A DNA stretch of 57,353 nucleotides from positions 1-57,353 of the forward strand of contig NZ_FOAI01000019.1 of NCBI RefSeq assembly GCF_900109705.1, given 5' to 3'. The position numbers were made by a program, and so were the translations under genes. The stretch is from Roseivivax marinus. GTDB taxonomy: Bacteria; Pseudomonadota; Alphaproteobacteria; Rhodobacterales; Rhodobacteraceae. Within the stretch, counting starts at the first letter, position 1. Each line of letters opens with the position of its first letter. The notes beneath the pieces are model-generated. The model searched no databases, was not told where the DNA came from, and was given only the letters and a program-made list of their open reading frames with translations. This document shows, one piece after another, positions 37,909-47,356 of the stretch.

Positions 37909-39255
37909 ATGGCCGGAATTCCCCACGACCACTACCAGCCGTCCACCGGCGGCGAAAAGTGGCTCCACAAGCGGCTGCCGATCCTCGGCATCCTCTACGA
38001 CACCATCATGATCCCCACGCCCAAGAACCTGAACTGGATGTGGATCTGGGGCATCGTGCTGACCTTCACCCTGGTCCTGCAGATCGCCACCGGCATCACG
38101 CTGGTGATGCACTACACCCCCGATGCCGACCTTGCGTTCCGCTCGGTCGAGCACATCATGCGTGACGTGAACGGCGGCTGGGCCCTGCGCTACATCCACG
38201 CCAACGGCGCATCGCTGTTCTTCGTGGCGGTCTACTTCCACATCTTCCGCGGCCTCTACTACGGCTCGTACAAGGCTCCGCGCGAAGTCACGTGGATCAT
38301 CGGCATCCTGATCTACCTTCTGATGATGGGCACCGCCTTCATGGGTTACGTGCTGCCGTGGGGTCAGATGTCGTTCTGGGGCGCCACCGTGATCACCGGC
38401 CTGTTCGGCGCAATCCCGTTCATCGGCGAGACCATCCAAACCTGGCTTCTGGGCGGACCGGCTGTGGGCAACTACACCCTCACCCGCTTCTTCTCGCTGC
38501 ACTACCTGTTCCCGTTCGTGATCGCCGGCCTCGTGATCGTCCACATCTGGGCGTTCCACACCACCGGCAACAACAACCCCTCGGGCGTCGAGGTCCGCCG
38601 CGGCTCCAAGGGCGAAGCGGCCAAGGACACGGTTCCGTTCTGGCCCTACTACGTCCTCAAGGACCTGTTCGCGCTGGCGGTGATCCTTGCCGTGTTCTTC
38701 GCGATCGTGGGCTTCATGCCGAACTACCTCGGCCACCCCGACAACTACATCGAGGCCAACCCGCTGGCAACGCCCGCGCACATCGTGCCCGAATGGTACT
38801 TCCTGCCGTTCTACGCGATCCTGCGTGCGTTCACCTCGGAAGTCTGGGTCGTGCAGCTGGCGAGCTTCATCACCGGCGGCATCATCGACGCGAAGTTCTT
38901 CGGCGTGCTCGCCATGTTCGGTGCGATCGCGGTCATGGCGCTGGCGCCCTGGCTCGACACGTCGAGCGTCCGGTCGGGCCGCTACCGCCCCATGTTCAAG
39001 TGGTGGTTCGCCCTGCTCGTCGTGGACTTCGTGGTGCTGATGTGGGTCGGCGCGCAGCCGACGACCTTCCCCTACGACTGGATCTCGCTGATCGCCTCGG
39101 CCTACTGGTTCGCCTACTTCCTGGTGATCCTGCCGCTTCTTGGCGTGATCGAGAAGCCGCTGAAGCGCCCCGACACGATCGAGGCCGACTTCGAGGCCCA
39201 CTACGGCGCCTCCGGCGGCACCGCCCAGAAGCCCAACGTCGCTCCGGCGGAATGA
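37909..39255 (+). CDS. petB: Ubiquinol-cytochrome c reductase cytochrome b subunit
   Basis: The 448-aa membrane protein carries both b haems and the two quinone sites. It shows [20 protein letters not shown] and [19 protein letters not shown] (first haem-ligand pair region), [19 protein letters not shown], and the Qo-site [14 protein letters not shown] (PEWY motif). Length and C-terminal extension fit Rhodobacteraceae. It lies 15 bases after petA with AGGGAGGA upstream. Confidence 0.97.
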   Translation: MAGIPHDHYQPSTGGEKWLHKRLPILGILYDTIMIPTPKNLNWMWIWGIVLTFTLVLQIATGITLVMHYTPDADLAFRSVEHIMRDVNGGWALRYIHANGASLFFVAVYFHIFRGLYYGSYKAPREVTWIIGILIYLLMMGTAFMGYVLPWGQMSFWGATVITGLFGAIPFIGETIQTWLLGGPAVGNYTLTRFFSLHYLFPFVIAGLVIVHIWAFHTTGNNNPSGVEVRRGSKGEAAKDTVPFWPYYVLKDLFALAVILAVFFAIVGFMPNYLGHPDNYIEANPLATPAHIVPEWYFLPFYAILRAFTSEVWVVQLASFITGGIIDAKFFGVLAMFGAIAVMALAPWLDTSSVRSGRYRPMFKWWFALLVVDFVVLMWVGAQPTTFPYDWISLIASAYWFAYFLVILPLLGVIEKPLKRPDTIEADFEAHYGASGGTAQKPNVAPAE

Positions 39256-39257
39256 GA

Positions 39258-40073
39258 ATGGATCGGACGAAAGAGATGATTAAGAAACTCGCCCTCTCCG
39301 CCCTCCTTGCGACCGGCCTTGCCGGCGGCGCCCACGCCGCCGGAGAGGTTCACCAGGAAATCGAGGACTTCGACTTCTCGTTCGAGGGCCCCTTCGGCAG
39401 CTACGACCAAGCGCAGCTTCAGCGCGGCCTGCAGATCTACACGCAGGTCTGCTCGGGCTGTCACGGTCTGCAATACGTCCCGCTGCGGGCGCTCGGCGAC
39501 GAAAGCGGCCCCGGCTACTCGGACGCCGAGGTCCGCGCCTACGCCCAGCAGAACTACGAGGTCTTCGACGAGGACCTCGACGACTACCGTCCTGCCACGC
39601 CCACCGACACGTTCCCCGCGAACGATGCCGTCGGCGCCCCGGACCTGTCGCTGATGGCCAAGGCGCGCGCGGGCTTCCACGGCCCGTACGGCACCGGCAT
39701 CAACCAGCTGGTCAAGGGCATGGGCGGCCCGGAATACATCGCGTCGCTGCTGACCGGCTACACCGGTGAGCAGATGGAGCAGGCCGGCACCATCCTCTAC
39801 GAGAACACCGCCTTCCCGGGCGGCTGGATCTCGATGGCGCCCCCGCTCTACGGCGAGGACGTGAGCTATTCCGAAGGCCAGCCCGAGCCCACGCTCGAGC
39901 AGGAAGCCCAGGACGTGGCCGCGTTCCTGATGTGGACCGCCGAGCCCAAGATGATGGCGCGCAAGCAGGCCGGCCTGACCGGCGTCGTCTTCCTCACCCT
40001 GCTGTCGGTGCTGCTCTACCTCACCAACAAGCGCATCTGGAAGCCGGTGAAGCGCAAGGCCGACGAGGCCTGA
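39258..40073 (+). CDS. petC: Ubiquinol-cytochrome c reductase cytochrome c1 subunit
   Basis: Cytochrome c1 has a signal peptide ([20 protein letters not shown]), the haem motif CSGCH at residues 65-69 and the axial Met probably in [14 protein letters not shown]-terminal membrane helix ([20 protein letters not shown]) follows. About 271 aa is normal. In-frame starts at 39252, 39258 and 39276 are all possible; MIKKLALS at 39276 would give the most typical signal peptide, and 39258 is a middle choice. A clear terminator follows. Confidence 0.95.
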   Translation: MDRTKEMIKKLALSALLATGLAGGAHAAGEVHQEIEDFDFSFEGPFGSYDQAQLQRGLQIYTQVCSGCHGLQYVPLRALGDESGPGYSDAEVRAYAQQNYEVFDEDLDDYRPATPTDTFPANDAVGAPDLSLMAKARAGFHGPYGTGINQLVKGMGGPEYIASLLTGYTGEQMEQAGTILYENTAFPGGWISMAPPLYGEDVSYSEGQPEPTLEQEAQDVAAFLMWTAEPKMMARKQAGLTGVVFLTLLSVLLYLTNKRIWKPVKRKADEA

Positions 40074-40098
40074 GCCTTCCCTCGGTCCGACTCATGCG

Positions 40099-40127
40099 AA
40101 GGCCCCGCCGTCCGGCGGGGCCTTTTT
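40099..40127 (+). terminator. Intrinsic terminator after petC
   Basis: A 9-bp GC stem (GGCCCCGCC at 40101-40109 with GGCGGGGCC at 40114-40122) and a four-base loop are followed by five T residues at 40123-40127. It lies 25 bases after the petC stop and closes the petABC operon. Confidence 0.92.
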
Positions 40128-40201
40128 CGTTGCGCGGCGGCAGTTGCCGGATCGCGTAGGCGGGCGCAACATGGACTAGCCCGTTCACAGGAGTCGTCGT
40201 G

Positions 40202-40606
40202 ATGAAAAGCCTGCTGACCTGTTTTGCCTTGATCCTCGCCCTGCCCGTGGCTGCCACGGCCCAAGCTCGGTCCGAGGTCCGCTTTGAGCCCGGCAATTAC
40301 GGCGCCATGGTCGAGGGTCAGATCACCGGCCGCAATTATGCCGACTACGTCGTCGCCGCGCGCGGCGGGCAGGAGCTGTTCGCGGAAATCGATGTCGTGG
40401 AGTCCGACGGCTACGGCACCGTGTATTTCAACATCCTGCCGCCGGGCAGCGACGACGTGGCGATCTGGATCGGCTCCACCGAGGGCGACACGGCCCGGAT
40501 AGAATTGCCCGAGGATGGCACCTACACACTGCGCGTCTACCAGATGGGCAACGACCGCGACACAGGCGCCACCACATCCTTCCGGCTGGACCTTTCGATC
40601 CAGTAA
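40202..40606 (+). CDS. Small secreted beta-sandwich protein, 134 aa
   Basis: A signal peptide (MMKSLLTCFALILALPVAAT) leads to a mature part of about 110 residues with repeated beta strands: GAMVEGQITGRNYADYVVAA, FNILPPGSDDVAIWIGSTEG and DGTYTLRVYQMGND. This arrangement matches pre-peptidase-like or similar periplasmic beta-sandwich proteins, some of which databases label DNA breaking-rejoining proteins without support. Function is unknown. CAGGAG is placed well for the ATG at 40202. Confidence 0.8.
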   Translation: MKSLLTCFALILALPVAATAQARSEVRFEPGNYGAMVEGQITGRNYADYVVAARGGQELFAEIDVVESDGYGTVYFNILPPGSDDVAIWIGSTEGDTARIELPEDGTYTLRVYQMGNDRDTGATTSFRLDLSIQ

Positions 40607-40642
40607 ACGACGCGGGGCACGATCGCCCCGCGCCCCCGTGGA

Positions 40643-41128
40643 TCAGTCGTCGATCTCGAACGCCGGCTGGTTCTCGAGTGCCTCGCGGTCGAGGCGGGTG
40701 ACGATTGACAGCTCGTCATCGTCATCGGGGGACCGCGCGAGACGGATATCGCTCAGCGGGATCATCACCGCCTTGTCGCCAATGCCGAGGAAGCCGCCCA
40801 CGTCGGTCGTGAGGCCCTGCACCTGGCCCTGGTTGTCCATGACGATTTCCTCGACCTCGCCGATCTCGCTCAGGTCGGCCAGCATGGCGGCGAAGGGCTC
40901 CTCGCCCTCCCACACGGTCGAGTCGTAATTGCCCTCGAGCGAGACGATCCGTGCATCCTGGATCATCGACGCGGTGATGTAGGCTTGCTGGTCCTGCTGC
41001 TGGTCTTCGGCCTGGGCCTGCTCCTGCGCGGCGGCGTCATCCCCGCTTTGCGAAGACCCCGAGTCCTGGGCGAAGGCGGGAAAAGCGAGACCGCCAGCGA
41101 TCAGCGCGGCGTAAATGGCACGGGACAT
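40643..41128 (-). CDS. Secreted PRC-barrel domain protein, 161 aa
   Basis: A signal peptide (MSRAIYAALIAGGLAFPAFA) precedes a Gln/Glu/Asp-rich linker (residues 22-50). A PRC-barrel domain follows with ITASMIQDARIVSLEG, IGEVEEIVMDNQGQVQGLTT and DKAVMIPLSDIRLAR. PRC barrels occur in RimM and photosynthetic reaction-centre H subunit and are found in many periplasmic stress proteins. The start at 41128 gives a correct signal. It converges on the small secreted protein gene. Confidence 0.86.
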   Translation of the reverse strand: MSRAIYAALIAGGLAFPAFAQDSGSSQSGDDAAAQEQAQAEDQQQDQQAYITASMIQDARIVSLEGNYDSTVWEGEEPFAAMLADLSEIGEVEEIVMDNQGQVQGLTTDVGGFLGIGDKAVMIPLSDIRLARSPDDDDELSIVTRLDREALENQPAFEIDD

Positions 41129-41198
41129 GGGGGAACCTCCTCGGGACAACAACCGAGTGAGGAACCGCCCTGCCCTTCCTTTGTTCCGGCCAATCGGC

Positions 41199-43067
41199 TT
41201 AGCCGCTGTCGTGGAAATGCCCGTAGATGCGTTCGGCCAGCGCCGCGGACACCCCCTCGACCGCCTTGAGGTCTGCGAGGTTCGCGCGGCTCACTGCCTT
41301 GGCCGATCCGAAATGCTGAAGCAGCGCCCGCTTGCGCGATGCGCCGACCCCGGCAATCTCGTCCAAGGGGTTCGCCGAAACGGCCTTGGCCCGCTTGGCG
41401 CGATGACTGCCGATGGCGAAGCGGTGGGCCTCGTCGCGCATCCGCTGCACGAAGTAGAGAACCGGGTCGTTGCGCCGCAGCGCGAAGGGCCGCTGCCCGA
41501 AGCGGTGGAATTCTTCCTTGCCGTTGTCGCGGTCGACGCCCTTGGCGACGCCGATCATCGCCACGTCTTCGACCCCGTGCTCGGCCATGATCTCGTGCAC
41601 GGCGCTGACCTGTCCAGCGCCGCCGTCGATCAGCAGGAGATCCGGCCAGAGCCCCTTTTCACGGTCCGGGTCGTCCTTGAGCAGGCGCTTGAACCGACGC
41701 GCCAGCACCTCTTTCATCATCCCGAAGTCATCGCCTGGGGTCAGGTCCTCGCCGCGGATGTTGAACTTGCGGTACTGGTTCTTGATGAAGCCGTCCGGCC
41801 CCGCGACGATCATCGCACCGACCGCGTGGGCGCCCTGGATGTGCGAGTTGTCGTAGACCTCGATCCGCTCCGGCACGGTTTCCAGCCCGAAGGCCTCGGC
41901 GAGGCCGCGCAGGAGTTTTCCCTGCGCCGCGCTCTCGGCCATCTTGCGGCCGAGGCTCTCGCGGGCGTTGCGCATCGCCCCTTCCATCAGTTCGGCTTTC
42001 TCGCCCCGGCGAGGCACCGCGATCTCGACCTTCCTGCCAAGCTTGTCGGACAGAAGCTCGGTCATCAGGTCGGGGTTCTCGATCTCGTGGCTCAGCAGCA
42101 GCAGCCGCGCGGGCTCTTTCGTATCGTAGAACTGGCCGATGAAGGCCTCCAGAACCTCGGCCTGGTCCACGTCCTCGCCGACGCGGGGGTAGAAGTCGCG
42201 GTTGCCCCAGTTCTGGTTCGCGCGGATGAAAAAGACCTGCACGCAGGCCTGCCCGTTCTCGAGGTGCAGCGCGAGGATGTCCGCCTCCGTCACGCTGCGC
42301 GGGTTGATGCCCTGCGCCGTCTGCACCTGTGTCAGCGCGCGGATGCGATCGCGCAGCGCGGCGGCACGTTCGAACTCCATCGCGGCGGAGGCCTCGGTCA
42401 TCTGCTCCTTGAGCGTCTCCTGTACCTTCGTGTCCCGCCCCGAGAGGAAGCGTTCGGCGTCCTGCACGCTGGCGCGGTAGTCCTCCTCCGAGATCTTGCC
42501 GACGCAGGGCGCACTGCACCGCTTGATCTGGTGCAAGAGGCACGGCCGCGTGCGGGTCTCGAAGACGCTGTCGGTGCAGTTGCGCAGCAGGAACGCCTTC
42601 TGCAGCTGGTTCAGGGTCCTGTTCACCGCCCCGGCGCTGGCGAAGGGTCCGTAATAACTGCCCTTCTCGGTTTTCGCGCCGCGATGCTTCTTGATCTGCG
42701 GATAGGCGTGGTCGCCGGTGACGAGGATGTTCGGGAACGACTTGTCGTCGCGCAGCAGCACGTTGAACTTCGGCTTGAGCTGCTTGATGAGGTTCTGCTC
42801 GAGCAGCAGCGCCTCGGTCTCGGTGCGCGTCGTCAGGAACATCATCGACGCGGTCTCGCGGATCATCCGTGCGATCCGCGGTGTATGCCCGGTGGGGCGC
42901 GCGTAGCTCGACACTCTCGCCTTCAGGTTGCGCGCCTTCCCGACGTAGAGCACCCGGCTCTGCGCGTCGAGCATGCGGTAAACCCCCGGCGAGGACTCGA
43001 GGGTGCGCAAATAATCCTGGATGACCGCGTGGCCCGTTTTGGGCGGAGTGTCAGGCGAAGTTGTCAT
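41199..43067 (-). CDS. uvrC: Excinuclease ABC subunit C
   Basis: UvrC makes both incisions in nucleotide excision repair. The 622-aa protein begins with the GIY-YIG nuclease ([20 protein letters not shown]), followed by a Cys-containing region, the UvrB-binding UVR motif (about residues 205-240, [20 protein letters not shown]), the RNase-H-like second nuclease ([28 protein letters not shown]), and C-terminal helix-hairpin-helix repeats ([20 protein letters not shown]). A TTG 12 bases upstream is possible; ATG 43067 is preferred. Confidence 0.96.
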   Translation of the reverse strand: MTTSPDTPPKTGHAVIQDYLRTLESSPGVYRMLDAQSRVLYVGKARNLKARVSSYARPTGHTPRIARMIRETASMMFLTTRTETEALLLEQNLIKQLKPKFNVLLRDDKSFPNILVTGDHAYPQIKKHRGAKTEKGSYYGPFASAGAVNRTLNQLQKAFLLRNCTDSVFETRTRPCLLHQIKRCSAPCVGKISEEDYRASVQDAERFLSGRDTKVQETLKEQMTEASAAMEFERAAALRDRIRALTQVQTAQGINPRSVTEADILALHLENGQACVQVFFIRANQNWGNRDFYPRVGEDVDQAEVLEAFIGQFYDTKEPARLLLLSHEIENPDLMTELLSDKLGRKVEIAVPRRGEKAELMEGAMRNARESLGRKMAESAAQGKLLRGLAEAFGLETVPERIEVYDNSHIQGAHAVGAMIVAGPDGFIKNQYRKFNIRGEDLTPGDDFGMMKEVLARRFKRLLKDDPDREKGLWPDLLLIDGGAGQVSAVHEIMAEHGVEDVAMIGVAKGVDRDNGKEEFHRFGQRPFALRRNDPVLYFVQRMRDEAHRFAIGSHRAKRAKAVSANPLDEIAGVGASRKRALLQHFGSAKAVSRANLADLKAVEGVSAALAERIYGHFHDSG

Positions 43068-43372
43068 GGCGTCGTGCAAAGCTCTTCGAATCGGTCGATT
43101 CGCAGGGATGGCTGCCCAATCCGGAGGTCTGTCGCAAGATGGAAGGCATCCACCGAACCTGTGGACAAGTCTTTGGGCAACTCTGCGGACATGCCGTCTT
43201 AGGCCAACAGAACAAGGCTGTAAATCGACTTGCCTGTTTTTTAGGCCATTTCGTAACCCATTGTTTTATTTGCATACTTTTTCAAAGCATCACCAACCAC
43301 CTGTTATTCTTAAGATTTTTGTAACGGGTCTGTGACGCTCCGTGTGCCGGTGCACAACTCCACTCGAAGGTG
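43068..43372. other. 305-base gap with AT-rich core
   Basis: No gene is seen between uvrC and the SDR gene, both on the minus strand. The stretch 43261-43320 is only about 28 percent GC, far below its surroundings, and includes TTGTTTTATTTGCATACTTT. A DnaA-box-like TGTGGACAA lies at 43160-43168. It may hold the uvrC promoter; no strong -35/-10 pair on the minus strand could be settled. Confidence 0.5.
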
Positions 43373-44167
43373 TCAGCCCTTGCCGACAACGTCCGGTGTT
43401 TGCCACGCCAGATGCTGCCCACCGTCGACGCACAGAAGTTGCCCGGTGATCGCCGGAGAATCGTGAAAATAACCGAGGGCCGCGCAGATATCGTCGGGCT
43501 TCGCACCCCGGCCGAGGACGGTCGCCCCGCGCTGCTGCGCGAAGTGCTCGGCGGGCTGATCCGCGCCCTGCAAGGTCGGACCGGGTCCAATGGCGTTCAC
43601 CCGCACCGTACCCCCCAGCGCTTGCGCGGCGGTGCGAGTCAGCGTCCACAGCCCCATCTTGGCGATGGTGTAGCTCATGAAGTGCGGCGTCAGCTTGCGG
43701 ACGCGCTGGTCGATCATGTTGACCACGAGGCCCTGCGCCAGCGGCTCTCCGTTCTCGTCGGAGCGCGCTGGCGGCACTTGCGCTGCAAGCGCCTGCGTCA
43801 GAACGAAAGGCGCGCGCAGGTTGCTCTCGATGCTGCGGTCCCAGCTTTCCCGCGTGGCTCCGTGGATGGAATCGTATTCGAAGATCGAGGCATTGTTCAC
43901 GAGCCGGGTGATCGGCCCGCCCAGCGCCTCGGCCGCCTTGGGCAGAAGCGCCTGCGTCGCGTCCTCGTCCAGCAGGTCGGCCTGCACCGTGACCGCCTCG
44001 CGGCCCTTCTCGCGGATCAGAGAGGCGACCTCCTCTGCGGCATCCTCGGAGCCGCCGTAATGCACCGCCACGTCACAGCCGCGGTCCGCAAGGTAGAGCG
44101 CCATGGCGCGGCCAAGCCGCTTGCCCCCGCCGGTGACAAGCGCGCGGTGTCGGGTCGTGTCGGTCAT
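43373..44167 (-). CDS. SDR-family reductase, pteridine-reductase-like
   Basis: The 264-aa SDR has the cofactor motif TGGGKRLGRAM at residues 12-22; TGxxKRLG/TGxxxRxG is typical of pteridine reductases and FolM. The Asn site NNASIFEYDS, YTIAK active-site pair and VNAIGPGPTL complete the set. It may reduce dihydropterins such as dihydromonapterin, but this is family-based inference. It stands alone upstream of uvrC on the same strand. Confidence 0.88.
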   Translation of the reverse strand: MTDTTRHRALVTGGGKRLGRAMALYLADRGCDVAVHYGGSEDAAEEVASLIREKGREAVTVQADLLDEDATQALLPKAAEALGGPITRLVNNASIFEYDSIHGATRESWDRSIESNLRAPFVLTQALAAQVPPARSDENGEPLAQGLVVNMIDQRVRKLTPHFMSYTIAKMGLWTLTRTAAQALGGTVRVNAIGPGPTLQGADQPAEHFAQQRGATVLGRGAKPDDICAALGYFHDSPAITGQLLCVDGGQHLAWQTPDVVGKG

Positions 44168-44189
44168 CGATGTCTCCGGTCGGTATGTC

Positions 44190-45137
44190 TCAGCTCAGCA
44201 CGACGAGCACATAGCCCACATAGGCCGCCGACAAGACCACGCCCCAGACGCGCGTCAGGTTCATCTTGAACAGCACGAATGGCGCCAGCAGGACCGACGC
44301 ACCCAGCATCACCCACAGATCGAAGCGCAGGAACGAGGGGTCCACCTCGATCGGTGCGATCAGCGACGCGATCCCGATTATGGCCAGAAGGTTGAACATG
44401 TTCGAGCCGATGACGTTGCCCAAGGCCACGTCCGCCTGTCGCCGCAGCGCCGCCGACACGGTGGTGGCCAGTTCGGGCAACGAGGTGCCGACCGCCACCA
44501 TGGTCAGGCCGATCACAGTGTCCGACACGCCGAACCGCTGCGCGATCTCGGTGGCGCTGTCGACCAGCAGGTCGGCGCCGAACGGCAGGCCGATCAGGCC
44601 CAGGGCGAGGAACAGGATGATTTTCCACCAGGGCATCGACGGGTCGGCCCCTTCGAGGTCCTCTTCGGCGTCCGCCGCCTCGCCCGCGCGGCGATGCTTG
44701 ACCGAGTCCCAGAAGTTGTCCCCGAGGATCAGCGCCAGTGCCGCCAGAAGCACGAGGCCCGCGATCCAGTCGAACACGCCGCGGAACGCAAGGCCGATGA
44801 ACAGCACCGAGGCCGCCATCATGAACCAGTAGCTCTTGCGGGTGTCGTGCTCGGCCGTGTGCATCACCGCGATCAGCGCGGGGATGCCCAGCACCATCAG
44901 CACGTTGGCGGTGTTCGAGCCGACCACGTTTCCCAACGCGATGCCCGATGCGCCCTCCAGACCCGCATTGATCGAGATCAGCAGCTCGGGCGCCGAGGTG
45001 CCGAAGGCGACGATGGTGAGCGACACGATCAGCGCAGGCACCCCCAGCCGCAGCGCGAGGTTCACCGCCCCCTTCACCAGTGCATCGCCCGCGAGAAGAA
45101 GGACCGCGAGGCCCAGTGCCGCCGTCAGCCAGACCAT
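44190..45137 (-). CDS. Calcium/sodium antiporter (CaCA family, YrbG-like)
   Basis: The 315-aa inner-membrane protein carries the two inverted alpha repeats of the CaCA family. The first reads VAFGTSAPELLISINAGLEG plus GNVVGSNTANVL. The second reads VAVGTSLPELATTVSAALRR plus GNVIGSNMFNLL. The acidic residues in the GTSxPE motifs bind the transported ion. An acidic cytosolic loop (DAEEDLEGADPSMPW) separates the halves. Its ATG directly abuts the stop of the zinc-ribbon gene (TGAATG), indicating coupled expression. Confidence 0.94.
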   Translation of the reverse strand: MVWLTAALGLAVLLLAGDALVKGAVNLALRLGVPALIVSLTIVAFGTSAPELLISINAGLEGASGIALGNVVGSNTANVLMVLGIPALIAVMHTAEHDTRKSYWFMMAASVLFIGLAFRGVFDWIAGLVLLAALALILGDNFWDSVKHRRAGEAADAEEDLEGADPSMPWWKIILFLALGLIGLPFGADLLVDSATEIAQRFGVSDTVIGLTMVAVGTSLPELATTVSAALRRQADVALGNVIGSNMFNLLAIIGIASLIAPIEVDPSFLRFDLWVMLGASVLLAPFVLFKMNLTRVWGVVLSAAYVGYVLVVLS

Positions 45138-45308
45138 TCAGCCGTTCCTGTTCTGCTTGCAGGGGCACGGCCCCTTTCCGATCCTGTGGCGCCCGCAGTC
45201 AGGGCACTTGCCCGCGCCGAACCTGGGCAGTCGCGGGCGGCGCCATTTGCCGAACATGCCCATGACGCCCATGAAGACGAGGAAGAGAAGAACGATCTTC
45301 AGGATCAT
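45138..45308 (-). CDS. Small membrane-anchored zinc-ribbon protein, 56 aa
   Basis: This gene is short and easily missed. It starts MILKIVLLFLVFMGVMGMFG, one membrane helix, followed by a basic stretch (KWRRPRLPRFGAGK). The C-terminal metal-binding-like knuckle has C35 and C38 (CPDC), then C48 and C50 (CPC). Its ATG directly abuts the TGA of the S49 peptidase gene, and its own TGA directly abuts the antiporter ATG. Three genes in tight series make translation very likely. Function is unknown. Confidence 0.85.
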   Translation of the reverse strand: MILKIVLLFLVFMGVMGMFGKWRRPRLPRFGAGKCPDCGRHRIGKGPCPCKQNRNG

Positions 45309-46106
45309 TCAGAGACCGAAGCGCGCGAAGCCCGCGCGGTCCTCTATCGCCGCCATCGCGTCGCTGGCGAGGCTCGCCCCAAAGCGCGCCAGCAGCGGGC
45401 GCTTCTGCTCGTAGCGGCGGAACTTCACCTTGTCGCCGAAGCGCGATTTCATCTCTGGCGCGAGGTGCGCGACACCGTCCGCAAGCCCGACCTTCACCGC
45501 GCGCTCGCCGATCCAGATTTCGCCGGTGAACAGGTCCGGATCGTCGGCCAGCGTGTCACCGCGGCGGCCCTTCACGTGGTCGATGAAGGTCTCGTGCAGT
45601 TGTCCGAGCCAGCGCTCGAGACGGGCCACGTCCTCTTCGCTCTCGGGGCGGAAGGGGTCGAGCATGGATTTGGACTCGCCCGCGGTGTGGACGCGCCGCT
45701 CGATCCCTTGCCGCTGCAGGAAGACATGCGCGCCGAAGCCCGCAGAGATGACGCCGATGGAGCCCACGATGGACGAGCGGTCCACGAATATCTTGTCGGC
45801 GGCCGAGGCGATCCAGTAGCCGCCCGAGGCCGCCACGTCCTCGACGAAGGCGTAGACGGGGATCTTCTTCTCGTCGGCGAGCCGCCGGATGCGCGCGCCG
45901 ATCAGCGCGGATTGCACCGGCGATCCGCCGGGCGAATTGACCTCCAGCGCGACCGCCTTGGGCTTCCCGCGCGAGAACGCGCGCTCGATCTGCTGGGCGA
46001 CCGCGCGGTCGCTCAACGCGCCGCGCCCGGTTCCCCCGATCGTGCCCTGAAGGCGGACGATCGAAACGACGGGCACGGATTTCCTGAAAGGCAGTCGGAT
46101 GTTCAT
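45309..46106 (-). CDS. S49-family signal-peptide-peptidase-like serine protease
   Basis: A 265-aa SohB/SppA-type protein. The fold shows VSIVRLQGTIGG, the loop VNSPGGSPVQSALIG, the nucleophilic Ser in VAASGGYWIASAADKIF, and VGSIGVISAGFG. The Lys general base expected downstream is probably in TAGESKSMLDPFRP. Half-length S49 proteins of this kind cleave membrane or signal peptides. The start at 46106 excludes 21 leader residues. It heads a tight minus-strand series with the zinc-ribbon protein and the antiporter. Confidence 0.91.
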   Translation of the reverse strand: MNIRLPFRKSVPVVSIVRLQGTIGGTGRGALSDRAVAQQIERAFSRGKPKAVALEVNSPGGSPVQSALIGARIRRLADEKKIPVYAFVEDVAASGGYWIASAADKIFVDRSSIVGSIGVISAGFGAHVFLQRQGIERRVHTAGESKSMLDPFRPESEEDVARLERWLGQLHETFIDHVKGRRGDTLADDPDLFTGEIWIGERAVKVGLADGVAHLAPEMKSRFGDKVKFRRYEQKRPLLARFGASLASDAMAAIEDRAGFARFGL

Positions 46107-46188
46107 GCCGAGGGATGTAGAGGCGCCACCGGCGACAAACAAGCGGCGCCCGGACGCAGGCACGCGCATGTCGCCGCGTCGGCCCCCT

Positions 46189-47307
46189 TCACGCCCTCTG
46201 AACCAGGACCGAGCCGACCGAGTAGCCCGCGCCGAAGGAGCAGATCACCCCCCGGTCACCCGACGCGAGATCGTCGGAATTCTGCGCGAACGCGATGATC
46301 GAGCCCGCCGAGGACGTGTTGGCGTAGTCCTGAAGAATGTTCGGCTGTTCGCCCGCCTCCGGGTCGCGGCCGAGGACCTTCTTGCCGATGAAGTCGTTCA
46401 TCGCCTTGTTGGCCTGATGCAGCCACAGCCGCTTGAGATCGCCGGCCTGCCAGCCCTCGTCGCCCATGTGCCCCGCGATATGGGCCGATACGAGCGGCAG
46501 CACTTCCTTGAAGACCTTCCGGCCGTTCTGCATGAACCGCATGTCCCGGCGGTCCTCCATCTGGTCGTGGACCGGGCGCAGGAAGCCGTGGTTGTTGCGG
46601 ATGTTGTTGGAATACTGCGTCGCGCACCGGGTCGAGACGATGTCGAAACGTGCGCCCTTGGCATCCTCTGCGGGTTCGATCAGCACCGCCGTTGCCACGT
46701 CTCCGAAAATGAAGTGGCAGTCGCGGTCGCGCCATTCCAGGTGGCCCGAGCAGATCTCGGGGCTGATGACCAGCGCGCGCCGGGCCGAGCCGCCGCGGAT
46801 CATGTCCGCCGCAGCCTGGATGCCGAAGGTGGCCGAGGAGCACGCCACGTTCATGTCGAACGCGAAGCCGCCGGCGCCGAGGATCTGCTGGATCTCGATG
46901 GCGACCGCCGGGTAGGGCCGCTCGTGGTTCGAGGCGGCGCAGATCACGAAGTCCACCTCGTCCGCACTGCGGCCCGCCTGCGCCAGAGCCTGACGCGCCG
47001 CGTCGACGCCCATCTCGGCCATGATCGACGGAGCATCGTCCGGTCGCGGCGGCAGACTGGGATACATCCGGTCGGGGTCGAGCACGCCGGACTTGTCGAG
47101 CACGTAGCGCTGCTCGATCCCGGAGGCCTGCACGATGAACTCGGACGAGGAATGCGGCTTGGCCTCCACCTCGCCCGCCGCGATGGCGTCGGCGTGGCTC
47201 TCGTTCCAGCGGTCGGCATAGGCGTTGAAGGCGGCGACCAGCTCGTCGTTGGTGATGACCTCGGCGGGCGTGAAAACACCGCTGCCGGTGATCGCGGGCT
47301 GGCTCAT
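46189..47307 (-). CDS. Beta-ketoacyl-ACP synthase III-type protein, 372 aa
   Basis: A thiolase-fold condensing enzyme. The Cys-His-Asn triad of KAS III is visible: C156 in NVACSSATFG, H297 in WLHQANKAMND and N330 in DYANTSSAGS. It is about 50 residues longer than typical FabH, the extra part lying near residues 25-80. It could start fatty-acid synthesis or use another acyl donor. It is a single gene on the minus strand, 82 bases upstream of the S49 gene. Confidence 0.88.
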   Translation of the reverse strand: MSQPAITGSGVFTPAEVITNDELVAAFNAYADRWNESHADAIAAGEVEAKPHSSSEFIVQASGIEQRYVLDKSGVLDPDRMYPSLPPRPDDAPSIMAEMGVDAARQALAQAGRSADEVDFVICAASNHERPYPAVAIEIQQILGAGGFAFDMNVACSSATFGIQAAADMIRGGSARRALVISPEICSGHLEWRDRDCHFIFGDVATAVLIEPAEDAKGARFDIVSTRCATQYSNNIRNNHGFLRPVHDQMEDRRDMRFMQNGRKVFKEVLPLVSAHIAGHMGDEGWQAGDLKRLWLHQANKAMNDFIGKKVLGRDPEAGEQPNILQDYANTSSAGSIIAFAQNSDDLASGDRGVICSFGAGYSVGSVLVQRA

Positions 47308-47356
47308 GTTCGTCTCCTCCTGGGTGGGGCGAGCAGACCCGACGCGGCCGGGCGGG

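Noticed and set aside
43160-43168. DnaA-box-like TGTGGACAA beside an AT-rich patch, as a possible replication origin
   Set aside because: Only one near-match box, no cluster, and neighbours (uvrC, SDR) are not typical origin genes in this order.
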